A stretch of 64,000 nt of DNA from Microstegium vimineum. Its lineage: Eukaryota > Streptophyta > Magnoliopsida > Poales > Poaceae. Under the pieces are notes generated by a model. That model had not been told where the DNA came from and searched no databases. It saw nothing but the letters and a program-made list of their open reading frames with translations. The translations under genes and the position numbers were made by a program. Position 1 is the stretch's first letter. The number at the start of each line of letters is the position of its first letter. This document shows, piece by piece, positions 20,406 through 32,962 of this stretch. The stretch covers positions 7,068,818 to 7,132,817 of the forward strand of contig CM039134.1 of NCBI GenBank assembly GCA_022036555.1, in the 5' to 3' direction.

Positions 20406-22211
20406 TTGTGCATCATGAGTTAGGCATTTCTGGAGCGATCGATCGTTCTCAACCAGGATTATCGAGCAGAGTTGGTCATTGCTCACCCTTTTATACGGCT
20501 GTACGTGGGCGTCACTAAGGAGGAAGGCAACTCTGAACCTAGCCTAGCTGGCTTGTGAGGTCATAGAACTCGTGACTTGGGATGTAGACTTGTAGGCCTC
20601 GACGCAAACTCACGTTTGTGGAGATACATATTGATGGTGCTATGATCGCTTCAATGGGTCGGTCCAACACTCTTGCCTTGTTCGACTTTGACACCCAGTG
20701 CTCCTAATCCAAGCCTCGCTGGATTTAGGAGAAGGCAAGGCGAGAGGCTGACTAAGAGAGTCAGGGCGTGAGGATGGTTGTGGCGGCTACCAGCTAAGGG
20801 GTGCTAGGGTGAGGATTAGGAGGAGGGGCTCTTTAGCTTTTAAAATATATGTGTGACACAATAGTATACTTTTGCAATTCTCTATTGGATAGTGGGTATA
20901 GGATAAAGGGAACATGCTTGTACCAACTCTACCTAATTATAGAAGAAATAGCCTCGTAAGCAGGATAAAAGGGATGGGCCGTTTTTAGGGAGGACCATGG
21001 CCAACATAAATAAATTCCACTTAAAATTACATAAATAAATAAATAAATAGATTTAACATATGTTGTCAGTAAAACAAGTCCAATATTAAGCTCCATGGTT
21101 GTCAATGTAGTATTGGTTAATTCACTATTATATGTGATATAATCTCAAAGTTGCCTCCCATATTTGAACTCCACGTTGCCCAATTATACATACGAGAATT
21201 GTAGTTATTGACTTTGATTCAAAGATCAGATATTATTTTTGACTTCACAATGAAAGAAATATATTGGAACAAAATCTTTAAGTCTGATGCCCCTAAACAC
21301 CAAGAGTGCGAAAAACAATCTTAAGTTCGAGGGGTACTTTTGCCACAGGGCATAGGCCACTGAAGTAGTGTGAGGGAGAAGAGTAGGCGATGGTTATTTG
21401 ATCAGAATCCTTCTATGCAAATATATCAACTCAAATCATCTTATATTTAACTAAATTTATATAAAAAAATAAAAAAATATGATATCACCAAAGTTCCATG
21501 AGATACATTATACTCTTTCGATTTGGTAGACCCTAATAATACAGTATAGTAGTACAAAACAGTAAAACACAAACTCATTCGAATAATCCTATGTTTTAAG
21601 AGAAGTGCAAAAAACTTATACTATTTCACAACACAAAGAGAGAGAGAGTATTTGAGTACACGTGTATATCACAAAACAGGGGCCGAGCTATGTACGCACC
21701 CATAAAATTTTTAGAAACAATGATAAGAGTCATTTTTTTCACCATATATGCACTAATAAATTGAAAACTCCTGCATCCATACAGACAAGTGCACTCCTCT
21801 AAATTTGCTTTAGCTCCGTCACTGTCAAAAAATCGGTAAAATCTTCTTTGGATACCATTTTTTTAAGCTTCTGGATAACATGGGTCGAAGAACATGTATT
21901 TTTTTCGCACTAGTCCGTCACTCCGCTTGCTTTCTGTCAATCTCAGTGGGGACTGCTGCCGGCATCCACCGTAGGTTTCCACGTGCAGGAGTGGGGGTGG
22001 CATCAGAAAACACGTCTTGGAGATGCTCATATGTCTTGAGACCTGAGGTACTCATACAGTATGTCATAACGTGTTGATTCAGTGAGTGCTTTTGCACAAA
22101 ATTAGCCAAGGCACACATATGATCAATACTTAACATATGAGCGCTAGCTAGTGACAACCAGCAAGGTTACTATTCCTGAGTGGTGAACCTGCCGTGTGGT
22201 ACAGTAGAAAG
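20406..22211. other. Intergenic, nothing recognised
   Basis: AT-rich sequence with short simple repeats (aaat runs near 21027-21049). No gene, RNA or complete element was recognised. Confidence 0.45.
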
Positions 22212-22489
22212 TTAGTCCCTCAATTTCAAATTGTAAGTTATTCGAAGAATCTTAAATCTTAAAGAGTCAAAGAATCTCAAGTTTGACTAAAATTATAGAA
22301 AAAATATAAAAAATTATGACATAAAATAGATATACTATAATAATAAAAATATAATTGATGAAAAATCTAATGATACTTAGTTTTCATCATAAATATTATT
22401 ATATTATCATATAATTTTGATCAAACTTGAGATTTTTTGACTCTGCAAAATTTTTGGAACGATCTTACAATTTAGGATGGAAGGAATAT
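22212..22489. mobile_element. Stowaway-type MITE, diverged
   Basis: The left end gtccctcaatttcaaattgt pairs with the right end acaatttaggatggaaggaa, bordered by TA. The interior phrase aatctaatgatacttagtt is shared with the element at 6062-6323, so they are the same subfamily. Confidence 0.7.
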
Positions 22490-22773
22490 AATTGTGTGAT
22501 GCAAAGAATGTAAGTTTAACTAGATATCTAATAAATAATATTTATTATTCATGTTCCAAATTAATCTATCACAATAATACATTTCATAATTAATTTAATA
22601 ATATTTATTTGATTAAAAAATATTTATACCGTTTAATCTATAGTTGATCAGACTTAGAGCACGACACTGTTCTAGAATTGACATCGGATTTGATTGAATG
22701 CACTCATAAGTCACATCTACTACCTTAATCATGTATAGCAGGGTGTACAACACACAATCGACTGTGCCAGGGT

Positions 22774-23267
22774 GGCCTTGTTTGGTTTTAGCTTGACGCA
22801 GAGGCACGTGAATCGTCTTGCCTGGCGCCGTGTTTCACTTCTTCGGGCTCGTAGGTTCACAGACAGCACTCGACGGACAACGGATTGACGGAAGCTCCAG
22901 ACGTCTGCCACTGACCCGGGTTGCAGCACTGAACACATTTTGCCTGGGACCTTCCTGGAACTTGTTCGGTTGAAGCCCTCATTTTTTGCTTCATACAGGC
23001 AAGAGCTCCAGGCACAGGCATAGACAATCGATCGCCTGGCTCTCGCAGTAACTTGCCTGGAAGGATTCATCTGTAATTAATGCACATGAGCGTTTTTTTC
23101 CAGACACCAATCTGAACCTGCACATGAGCGTTTTTACCAGGCACCAATCTGAACCAAACAACTAGCACAGCTACTGCCTGGGAAGGCAAAATCAGATGCG
23201 GTAGCAGGCAACTTACAGGCAGCATATTTTCTCAGGCAAGACAACAAGGGTTCCAACCAAACAAGCC
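22774..23267. mobile_element. Candidate non-autonomous DNA transposon
   Basis: The left end ggccttgtttggttttagc and the inverted right end (ggcttgtttggttggaacc) resemble each other. The roughly 490 bp between them are non-coding. Inside is a 38-bp tandem duplication (23081 and 23119, starting tgcacatgagcg). I could not identify a target duplication. Confidence 0.4.
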
Positions 23268-24425
23268 AGTCCAATTCCAACGGCATTCCCAGCAGCCTGA
23301 GCAGGTTAACTCTGCCAAGATTCAATTCATCAATTGGATTTGTGGATTTCGTTCTCAGACACTGTACTTGGGACCTTCCATTCTTTCAATACATACGCCT
23401 GGCAAAACGGTTTTTTTTTATAAAAAAGTTGGTTCATTCAGTTGAATTACAAATTTATTAATTCATCGCAACGAGTTATGGTGCTACTCATCAGTTTCTA
23501 TTGTCTGCGTCCATCGAGTTCAGGCAGGCCAATACGGTGATCGGGGAGCGAAATGAAACAAAGAGATTCGTTTGTACACCTGAAAAAAATTACAGATACA
23601 GAGGATAACAGCAAAAAGGCAGTGCTTGTGTGGTGAGTTACTAATGAAGCACCTCCACGAGAGAGAAGGCACTATCAGCGAAACTCCCAGAGAACATCGA
23701 TCTCGGCCTCCCATGAATCGGAAGAAACAGCTAAGCAAGTTAATCCGGGATTATGAAGGCCATGGATACAAACCAAATCAAGACGAGGTGCAGACCAAAC
23801 AAACAATGTGCATAGAGCCGCACAGCTCCGACTGCCTCAGCCGTTTCAAAAGAGGCGGATCGAACGGCGGCTCCAAAAAGACTGTAGGCCTCGCGTGTAT
23901 CAGACGAGCACGGATCCACTCGTCTGGGATTGTCGATGGCCACAACAAACGCCCAATCTCACTCACTCACTTGGAACGAAAAAGAGACGAACTGAATCTG
24001 AATCTGAATAAACAAAAAAGATGTGTTCATGAACCCATCTGCCATCTCGCAACGGGATTTGACGCGGAGGATGGAACGAAGCAGATAGAGATCAAGCACC
24101 GATACTGGTTTTCTATACGCCTGCAACGGAACCGAGATGGCACGAACAGGAAGCAGCCATCCGGTTCTCTCAAGGCGACGGACGGATTCTCTAAATTTAC
24201 GAAATCAGAGTCATATTCAAACGCAAACGCAAACGCAAAACACGTATCCCAGGAAAGACAAACGAAAAAGAAATGAAAAAGCATCGAGATCTGGCTGACG
24301 ATGGGGGCGGCGCCAGCTCCATGGCGAGGAAGGGCCGGGGAACGAACGGCGCAAGCTAGCTAGGGTAGAAGTGGCGGCGGCGGCGATAGCTATGGCCGAT
24401 GGGTGCTCTCCTCATATAGACGGCG
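23268..24425 (-). other. Possible uncharacterised minus-strand transcription unit
   Basis: On the minus strand a TATA-like ctatatgag lies near 24412-24420. A GCC-repeat leader follows, then an ATG (about 24323) starting MELAPPPSS that runs into a low-complexity pyrimidine-rich frame ending near 24027. Codon content is unlike a typical protein and no domain is visible. This could be a first exon and intron of an unrecognised gene, a non-coding transcript, or chance. Confidence 0.2.
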
Positions 24426-27400
24426 TAGTAGCGGGATGGTGGGCTGTGGGGTCTGGTGGGCCGTGGAGCAGGCAGGCAGGAGTGTAGAGAGCTGTTCGTG
24501 GGCTGGTACAAAATGCACTATCTTGTTTCGTAATGGGCCTCATCATCCCTCGAGGTCGAGGCTCGCTCCGTTTCGGGCTGCTAGTTTCCGCAGGGGCCGG
24601 GCCGAAGACTCGCCAAACCAGCAAAACTCGTCGTGGGCCTTCAGATACGAGGAGTACCACCGACCGACCACCACCGACCACCGGTCTTGTTGGACTCCGG
24701 CAGGGAGTGGTCTGGTCGATGCTCCGGCCACCGGCCTGGCATCACATCAGCAGGCTGCGTCACCCTCGTACGTGCTGCTGACCAAATTTCCCGGATGCCG
24801 TCGTCCACTGTGGCAGCCGATCCAGGACAGGACACCATATGTTACACGCGGCTCCCTAGTCCCGTTTCGGTTTCGGTTCAAACTTGGGCTTCGTTTCCAC
24901 ATACGGATCCGGTAACTGGTCCCGGTACTGGGAGTACCCCCATCCACCCAACCCAAGAGCGCGAGCGACAACACGCGTTACTTGTGCCTCCCGTGCCGGC
25001 CGCCGGCGGCCACGATCTGAGCAGCTAGCCGGTACCACCGCGCTCCAGGCCACCACCGTACGTGAGGTGGTCCGGCACCTTATCAGCAGCAGCCAGCAGA
25101 GCGGCCAGACACGACACCGGTGTTGGCTGATGCTTCTTTCTATCGTCTGTGTAGACTAGACTAGATCGAGTAGATATTTTCAACTCATCATCAGCTTGAC
25201 GAGTACGTCTTTCGTTCATCGGTCACCAGTGTTCAGACTTGCCCCTTTCCGACCATTTCCTTGGATTTCCGATTTCCCTGGTCTGAGATATGCAGGGCCC
25301 AAGCCCAGCTATGGAATGTTTAGGTCAGCCAGGTCCCGCTCCGATCCGTCATGGCCGGCAGGCGGCAGTTCCGACCTGTTTTCGTCTTCTTTTTTCTGTC
25401 TCCCTCTCTGAATCTGAAAGATAACGTTCTCTGTCACGTCTGGCCATCCATCCATCAGGGAGCACAACACCAAATCTCGTCTTGGATTCAGTCTCTCTGA
25501 CTGCTCTGGCATTCCAATCCAAGCCACATGATTCTCCACTCCAAAGGATGAACGCATGATCTACGTGCCTGTGCCTGTGCCTGCCGCCTCATCTGGCCGG
25601 CCGGCAGCCCACCCCCTCCTCATCTCGTTTTCTGCGTGCCGCCCCATTCCAACCACGCCTGCCAGCACGGCAGTTTTTCCACGGTCCGCCGCCACACAGA
25701 AACCGCTGTTCGATTCGATCGCCGTCAGAGCTCGATCGGACACATCTATCATCCAATGCACAGCACAGCGCGACGAAGCCGTCTGAACTCTGAAGGCAGT
25801 GCCCGGTTTTAGTATGTCACGGACGGGACGGATGACGAGACGGCCTGGTGTAATCAATCGCCCCCCGTCCAGTCCGTCCTGCGATCGATGCCTTTGCTCG
25901 ATCGTCTACGTCTTGCAAATGACTGTAAACGCGAGACTTCTTTGAGGACATTTGTGCGATGCATGATTTTCCTCGTCAGGGATGGCGACATTTCTGCATC
26001 TACCACTACCATAGCCCCCCGCTGAGACTGAACTGAACCGCATATTTCCAAGCATTGGAATGGCTTGGACGAGCCAACGAACGAACGAGCAGTGTGCTCG
26101 GATTGGATGGCGGGAAATGCTAGCTTATGGGGGTGACGACGACGACTTGGAGCGAGCTGCTCGATCGGTAGCGGTCGCTCAAACATCGCATTCCGACCTA
26201 AACATACACAGGGCTGCTGCTGCATGCTCAGAATATACACATCCATCCCAAGAATCATCCGTGACACAGCATCAATCCGGGATGACGCGACCGGATCAAG
26301 CGACCGACGATCTTCTTCTCTCTCTGCGTTTCGTACGTTTCAGTGCTTCTTCTGATCTGAATTATTCCCGGAAGGGATTCTAACGACGACGAATGAATGA
26401 AATGGGGATATATAGGAATAACGAAAGGGGGGCAGTAGCCAGTAGAAGGGGATGTGTCACGTGCAGACATGCTTTGCTTTGCTATACTATGCTATCCGAA
26501 CCCATGTCCCCTTGCTCCTGATCAAAGTGCAATGGATATGGTTCTTTCTTCTCCTCTTTAGTCTTTACACATAAAGAAAAGAATGGGTAGGTTAGGGTAG
26601 GATAGGAGCTGAGGGAGCAAGAGAGATTCTTCTCAACTGCGAGAACCACAACGCATGCAGGCATGCTTGCTTCTGCAGCTTCAGGATAAACCACAAAGGA
26701 CGATGCAGCAGTATTCTGTTGCTGCTGGATGTCTATCTCGACTGTACTGTACTAGTTTGGTTCCCTTGCGATCAATCCACCACCAGGGGGTGGGGAAACA
26801 TTGGACAACAACAACGTCTCCGGCTTCATATTCCCCCATCCGATTAGGATCTCGATCGATGCCCCTCCGGCCTACTACCCTGTCCCGGCTTTCCTTTTTC
26901 ACGTGTGGTCTCATCACTCATTCCTTCGCAGGTCAGGTCGCATGGGCAGACAGAATCACCACCCAGGAGGAAACATGCATGCGTTGTTCATCTATCGAAG
27001 CCCTATACCTTTGGCCGGTTGGAATTGGAACACAGACAGCAGCGTTGGTGGCGAAGCGATATTCCTTGATGGATGTTGCATCAAATTACTGTTATATCTT
27101 CTTTCCCTTCAGCCAATAATAAATCTATCTATCTAAGTAGTAGTGAAAAGTGCTTTCTAAAAAAGCTAGAGAAACCTTGCTTTCTCAAATATACATCGAT
27201 CGACAGACAGTATCACACCGCACCAATGGAATTCAGAAGGCATCTCACAGCTAATGTGAATAGATAAGGATGTTTCATACAAAGTGTTCCTTTCTAGCTA
27301 GTACTGCTTGTGACAGTACTATCACAGTTGATTGTCAAACACCTAACGTGCCAAAGTTATTATTCAAGTAGTACTGCTTGTGCCACTACAAATCATAGGA

Positions 27401-29406
27401 AAAGCTTTCACTTTCACAATAAGGCTACTATATAGCATTATATGTGCATGATGCTTGAGAAACTGAAAGATGAACAAAAGAGGTACAAGTGGCGACAATT
27501 TTTCCATTCAGATCGAGTAAATCAAAAGCCTCCAATACTGCAACTGTGTAAACAAAAAGAAGGGATTTGGTTCATATGTATCTACTCTCAACTTTCATAA
27601 CTTTTACACCTTCTTTTGGAGCCTTCTTTACTTTACTTTGGTTTAGTGCGAGTTAAAACAAACAAACGTCATTGTTCTCCACTTGTGGGCTGGCTGCAGT
27701 CATCTGAACACTAAAGAGAGACCTGCTATTTGGGTTTACTGATGATGAGTGACCTAGGATAAGAAAGATGAAAGTCCATAAAAACACACCGGATAATGCC
27801 ACTACCAAAAGTTGGAATTTACGGCGCAGAAGTGCCCAGTAGACCGATAGAGTAGTACTCTATCCAGTTCATATTATAAGTCATCCGAAAACGAAATACA
27901 AGCAGGAGATGGGGTACAGAAGAACCCCCTAAAAATAGTCTGAGAGACTCTGACCTTTACCCTCACTGAATCAATCCATAAACAAATAAACAATGTTAAA
28001 GAGTAGCAGAGAAAACCGGTATGATTTTTCTACAAGCTATATATATGATAAGTCTACTAGAAGGTACAAAGTACTAAATATATCCCTGTTTGTGGTTGTT
28101 ATGGTGATGACCTTTTTGTCGATGGTGTACCTTGGCACCTAACCTTGATAACAATGCTTGCTTGCATAGTAAGGGCTCCTTTACTTCTCTATTCCTTTGG
28201 CCAGTTATTTGGCCAATGCTGGTAATCTTTGGTACAACAGAAGCCATACAACTATGTATATCTATATACACATGATATATATCTTCACCGAACACCAACT
28301 ACTTTATATTGTCGTTTTGTTTATCACATCCTATCACGTTACATTTCTTATCGTTTTTCTCATCCGGCCAATTTCTTATCGTTGAACTAGAATATTCTAG
28401 TCCACACTCGGCACACACTTGCAGTATCTACTTGTTTAACAGACTTTTCAATCGAATCTCGTTTTACTATTCTTTTTTTCCGGATTTGTTGGGTTAGTTG
28501 AGATGTACTACTGTTTAGTTAACTAGTAAGTCACTGATTCAAAACCTTGACATCACAATTCTATTTCGAGTACTAGTTTTTTGAAAGAACAGAGGGGCTA
28601 AAGCCCCTAATACTGAGATTTATTAAAATGAAGTTTAAAAGAAGAACAGCACACACACACACACAAAAACATAAAGCCTTATAGGAGCCTAAAAGAGAGA
28701 GTAGTAGTTAAAGAAACAAAGGAGGTAAAGAAAACTGAGAACACCACCGAAAGAAATCAAGCTATACAAGATTTGCTATCCATTGATTAATCCTGGGAGA
28801 ATAGCTCTTCTTGGCTCTGAGCAGCAAAAGTTGAAGCTCCACTCTGAAATCAAACTTCAGGTTTTGTAGATTTGGGGCAATTTGACGATCAAGGTTTCAA
28901 TCTGGTTGCAAATTAATCCAGGTCCAGCACTGGTAAGCAAAACGACACTCCATGGGTGAAATATTAATTTACATGGGAATCCAAAAGAGACTTGATGATT
29001 ATCCTGATTAGCATCTACTTACCAGGTTTAATTTATTCTGTTCGATCTCATCAGGAACCACGTGGCAGTTTGCTACTACCGATTGCTCAGTTTGCTAGAT
29101 GACGCACATCATCAGCGACAACCCAAACACTGTAATCGATCGACCTTCAAGTAGAACAGCTACATCATCCTAAAACGGGACACGCCTTTCATTCAATCAA
29201 GTACAATAGGATCCGCAGGAAAAATTAACCAGCAGATAATGACACTGCTAGTTACCGTATCCGGACCACAACTGGTCCGGTCCACCTTATGTGGTGTACA
29301 CGTTTTACCTTGCTGTTTGCACCTCCGTATAGTATAGTAGTATGGATAGATATAGAATATATATATCTATTATCTTGTCCAGCTCTGTCTATAGTATATG
29401 TATTTT

Positions 29407-29409
<3 letters not shown>
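24426..29409. other. Long intergenic stretch
   Basis: No gene was recognised in about 5 kb. 24400-26400 is moderately GC-rich with many short shadow frames. A half Stowaway end (atattataagtcatccgaaa) lies near 27870. 28575-28760 holds a low-complexity stretch with a CA microsatellite (28653-28666) that may be an element end. Confidence 0.4.

Positions 29410-29481
<72 letters not shown>
29410..29481 (+). repeat. (AT)n microsatellite, about 36 units
   Basis: A run of about 72 bp of alternating T and A without interruption, roughly 650 bp upstream of the MYB-related gene. Length in the assembly may be collapsed. Confidence 0.95.
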
Positions 29482-29482
<1 letters not shown>

Positions 29483-30126
29483 TGTATGCCACAATAATGG
29501 TAAACAGGAAACATGCGCATACAGCCTTTTTGCTATGCCATTGAGTTGACCCTGTCGGAATAAAAATCTGTGGCAAATATGCACGCAAGATTGCAACGAG
29601 ATTCCTGATATGAGCCACACAATAAACAAATGTACAAAGGCTGACAGCGACTGCAACATTATTGGAGCAGCAGCAGCACACCCCAGGGGTTTGCAGATTC
29701 CTGCGGGATTCTATCTAAACGCGCGCAGCTTAATCTGGATTGAATTGTCAATGCCATAAACGGGGGGAGGGGACGATGATGCCAAAAAATCCGTCGCCGT
29801 CATGGGTGTGTCCAGGTGTGCGCTCCCCAGCGATTCGCTAGTCTCTCCCAGCCATGGCCACACCTTTCTTCCTCCCATTCCTGCCCATATTAAGCAGAGC
29901 CAGCCGAGACGGCGAGACCCCCAACCCAGATGCGTCCTCCTACTCTTCTAGCTCCTCACAAACATCTTATCCCTCCCTCCCCGTCGAGACCGATCGAGGC
30001 CGGCCATAGAATTCCATTTTCCTCGTCCGTTTGTTCCCTAGCTAGCTTTCCACCGCACCAAGCAAGCTAGCTAGCTAGCTTTCCACCGCACCAAGCAAGC
30101 TAGCTAGCTAGCTTTCTTGTCGTCCC
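29482..30126 (+). promoter_or_regulatory. Upstream region and 5' leader of the MYB-related gene
   Basis: A weak TATA-like catattaag lies near 29886. The probable leader contains a 33-bp tandem duplication (30047-30079 and 30080-30112: tttccaccgcaccaagcaag followed by gctagctagctagc). The start codon context is cccATGG. Confidence 0.45.
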
Positions 30127-31781
30127 ATGGCTAGGAAGTGCTCTAGCTGTGGGAACAATGGCCACAACTCGAGGACCTGCAGCGGGCACGGCAGGACGGT
30201 GTTCGAGAACAGCGGAGGCGGCGGGGGCTTGAGGCTGTTCGGTGTGCAGCTGCACGTGGGGTCGTCGTCGTCGTCCTCGCCCATGCTGGCCATGAAGAAG
30301 TGCTTCAGCATGGAGTGCCTGTCGTCGCCGTCCGTAGCGCCGGCGTACTACGCTGCCGCTCTCGCCGGCGCCACCAACAGCAACTCGCCGTCGGCGTCGT
30401 CCTCGTCGTCGCTCGTCTCGGTGGACGAGGCCCCCGAGAAGATGATGACCAACGGGTACCTCTCCGATGGACTCATGGGCAGCAGGGCGCAGGAGAGGAA
30501 GAAGGGTGAGCTCCACGCCCCGCCCGGAATTTCGTTCATCATTCTCTACTAGTTTTTTTTTTTGGGTCGTCCAATCCAACTTGGTTTGCTTGCATGCATG
30601 GCATGAGTTTTCTGAAGATTTTTTCAGACTGTCGTTTCAGAATTTGCAACCTCCTCCTACTGTACTATAGCTGTCTCACTCGTTTTTTTGCTTATAATTC
30701 ATTCATCAGAGGATTAATGGGACTTCGAAGCTTTTTATTTTATATATTGTATATGTATATGTCATAGATAGATAGGAGGAGTAGGATAGAATAATATACT
30801 CTTATTTCAGCATCTTGTTTGAGCTACTACTAAGCTACTAATAGTCTGAAAAAAACTCTGTTTTTTTTTCTTCTTCTCTCCCTCTGCTGGTGCTGGGTTC
30901 CAACCGGCCATTAATAACAGGCGTTCCATGGACGGAGGACGAGCACCGGCGGTTCCTAGCGGGGCTAGAGAAGCTCGGGAAGGGCGACTGGCGAGGCATA
31001 TCCCGGCACTTCGTGACGACGCGGACGCCGACGCAGGTGGCCAGCCACGCCCAGAAGTACTTCCTCCGGCAGAGCAGCCTGTCGCACAAGAAGCGCAGGT
31101 CCAGCCTCTTCGACGTGGTACGTCCATCTCCATCTCCATCTCCATGCTTCGTTTCCATCCATCCATCCATGCAACACCCACCGTATCCAGGTCCAGGCGT
31201 GTCTGAACTCTGAACCGCCGCAACCATTTCGTTCACAGGCGGAGAACGCTGGCAGGGCGGCGGCGACGAGCTCCATCATTAAGGACAGGGATCATCGGCT
31301 GAGGCTCAAGAACGCGATCGCGACTACCGCCTCTGCATCAGCAGCAGCAGCGCCAGCGCCCGGAACGACGACGACGACGGCGGCGGCGGCAGAGCAGCTC
31401 CCGGCGCTGTCGCTCGGCATCATCAGCCGGCCAGCAGCGAGGACTAGGCCCGAGCCCGACCACGTCGCGGTCGCGCTGCTGCCTCCGAGCAGCAGCCTGT
31501 CGCTGCACCTGCACCTGCCGCCGTGCTCGGCGACAATGGGCAGCGCGTCGCCTAGCCTGGCCCTGGCCCTGGCGGCGCCGAAGCACAAACACCCTTCGTC
31601 GACGTCGACGACGCCGGCAAAGGCGGCGGCTAGTAGTAGTAGCCAGCAGCACGCGATGCCGGACTTGGAGCTGAAGATGTCCACCGCCCGGCAGAGCGAC
31701 GTTCGCCAGGTCCAGACTGGGTCGTCGCCGCCGCCGACGACGACGAGGACGCCCTTTCTCGGCACCATTAGGGTCACATAA
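30127..31781 (+). CDS. MYB-related (1R, SHAQKYF) zinc-knuckle transcription factor
   Basis: Three exons, 30127-30505, 30921-31117 and 31239-31781, joined in frame by GT-AG introns, 372 aa. In order: an N-terminal CX2CX4HX4C zinc knuckle (C5, C8, H13, C18); an R/KLFGV motif (RLFGV, 36-40), known as a repression motif in RAV-type proteins; the conserved FSMECL (60-65) and GYLSDGL (110-116); a single MYB repeat at about 128-176 (PWTEDEHRRFLAGLEKLGKG...) ending in SHAQKYF (168-174); and a C-terminal half with a double EAR-type run LSLHLHL (279-285) and DLELKM (334-339). This layout is that of the plant CCA1-like/R-R-type MYB-related group (MYBS3, KUA1/MYBH relatives), which bind GATAA/TATCC-type sites. 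A nuclear repressor role is inferred from the motifs. The exact orthologue is not determined. Confidence 0.93.
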
Positions 31782-32681
31782 CTGGAAAGATCGACGACGA
31801 CGATAACGGCGGCGATGGTCTGTCGGGAATATCCTGCTGGTAGTATGGTAGGAGGACTAGGAGAGCTTTTACTGCTGGCTGGATGAATGGTTGGTTCAAT
31901 TGATCAGACGGACACAGACGGGGTGCGAAAACTGAAGAGGAGGAGGAGCTTTTGGCAGTGGTGTACGTGTGTGTACGTGGCAGCCCAGACGACGCCGACG
32001 CCGATGCCGTCGTTTATCATGTGGGGGTGTAGTGTATATCATGATCACTGATCAGAAAGATGGAAACTTTACTGGCCTAATTTTAGTCTTTGTTCGTTTG
32101 GTTTGGTTTGGTTTGTTCTTGCAAAATAAAAGAACGGCTGCCATTGCCATAATGCCACGCACTAAACTACTCTTGTCCCCGTCTCGTCTTGTCTCGCTCG
32201 GCCTCTTTATGTTGAGTTGACACAAAGGAAGGATGTCGTGAGAGATGAGCTCACCATATTCAGCTTGCCTCTAATAATTAATTAATTAATGTCAGTACTA
32301 CGTACGGAGTATAAAACAAAGTTTGGTTTGCAGGTGGAGGGTTACAAGGATACGCAACCATGCGTTCCTGTTCCTTGTTCGATCCTACACGATGCGATGC
32401 AATTATGCCAAGGCGAAATATCCTCTGCAACTGGCGGCTGTACATGCTAGTTCATTCGTTTTGGCTGGAATCTTGTTAGGCAGGATCGAGTTGGGTTTTT
32501 TTCAGTAATGACGAGGTTCTCTACGGTCCAGGTCGAAGCCGATCCACGTGGAGCAGAGCAGAGGATCTGCTGCTGTTACTGCCGACTAGGAGAGGATGCA
32601 GTACGTTAGCAGTAACAGTTGGAGGTCAAGTCAGTGGTGGGCGAAAGCTTAGCATCTGCCCAACTACTACATACATATACA
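31782..32681. other. MYB gene 3' UTR and intergenic
   Basis: No further gene was recognised. Short simple repeats include (ttaa)n near 32278-32290. Confidence 0.4.
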
Positions 32682-32954
32682 TAAGGATGAAAACGGATCA
32701 GATACGAACGGATATCGCTGATATTATATTTGTTTTTATATTTATGTTCGGATTTAGATTCGAATACGAATGGTATCAGAAATATCGGATATGATACGAT
32801 TAGATATCGACATTATAAATATACCAATTTTAGTATTTGGATACGAATACGGATACGGTATCGGATGTTAATCTTCGGACTCGGATACGGACAGGTCTAA
32901 ATGAATTCGGTCGAACGAACAGTCGAATAAATATTTGTACCGTTTTCATCCCTA
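32682..32954. mobile_element. hAT-like MITE with 8-bp target duplication
   Basis: Ends taaggatgaaaacgg / ccgttttcatcccta are inverted. They are flanked by catataca (32674-32681) and catatata (32955-32962), 7 of 8 matching, as expected for hAT. The interior is full of GGATAC/CGAATAC-type subterminal repeats (ggatacgaatacggatacgg). No ORF. Confidence 0.75.
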
Positions 32955-32962
32955 CATATATA

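Noticed and set aside
23626..24276. A 216-residue plus-strand frame
   Set aside because: No recognisable domain, no promoter or splice context, odd composition; the region reads better, though weakly, as a minus-strand transcription unit.
28575..28760. A LINE 3' end on the minus strand
   Set aside because: Suggestive T/A-rich and CA-repeat sequence only; no coding similarity or clear tail, so not called.
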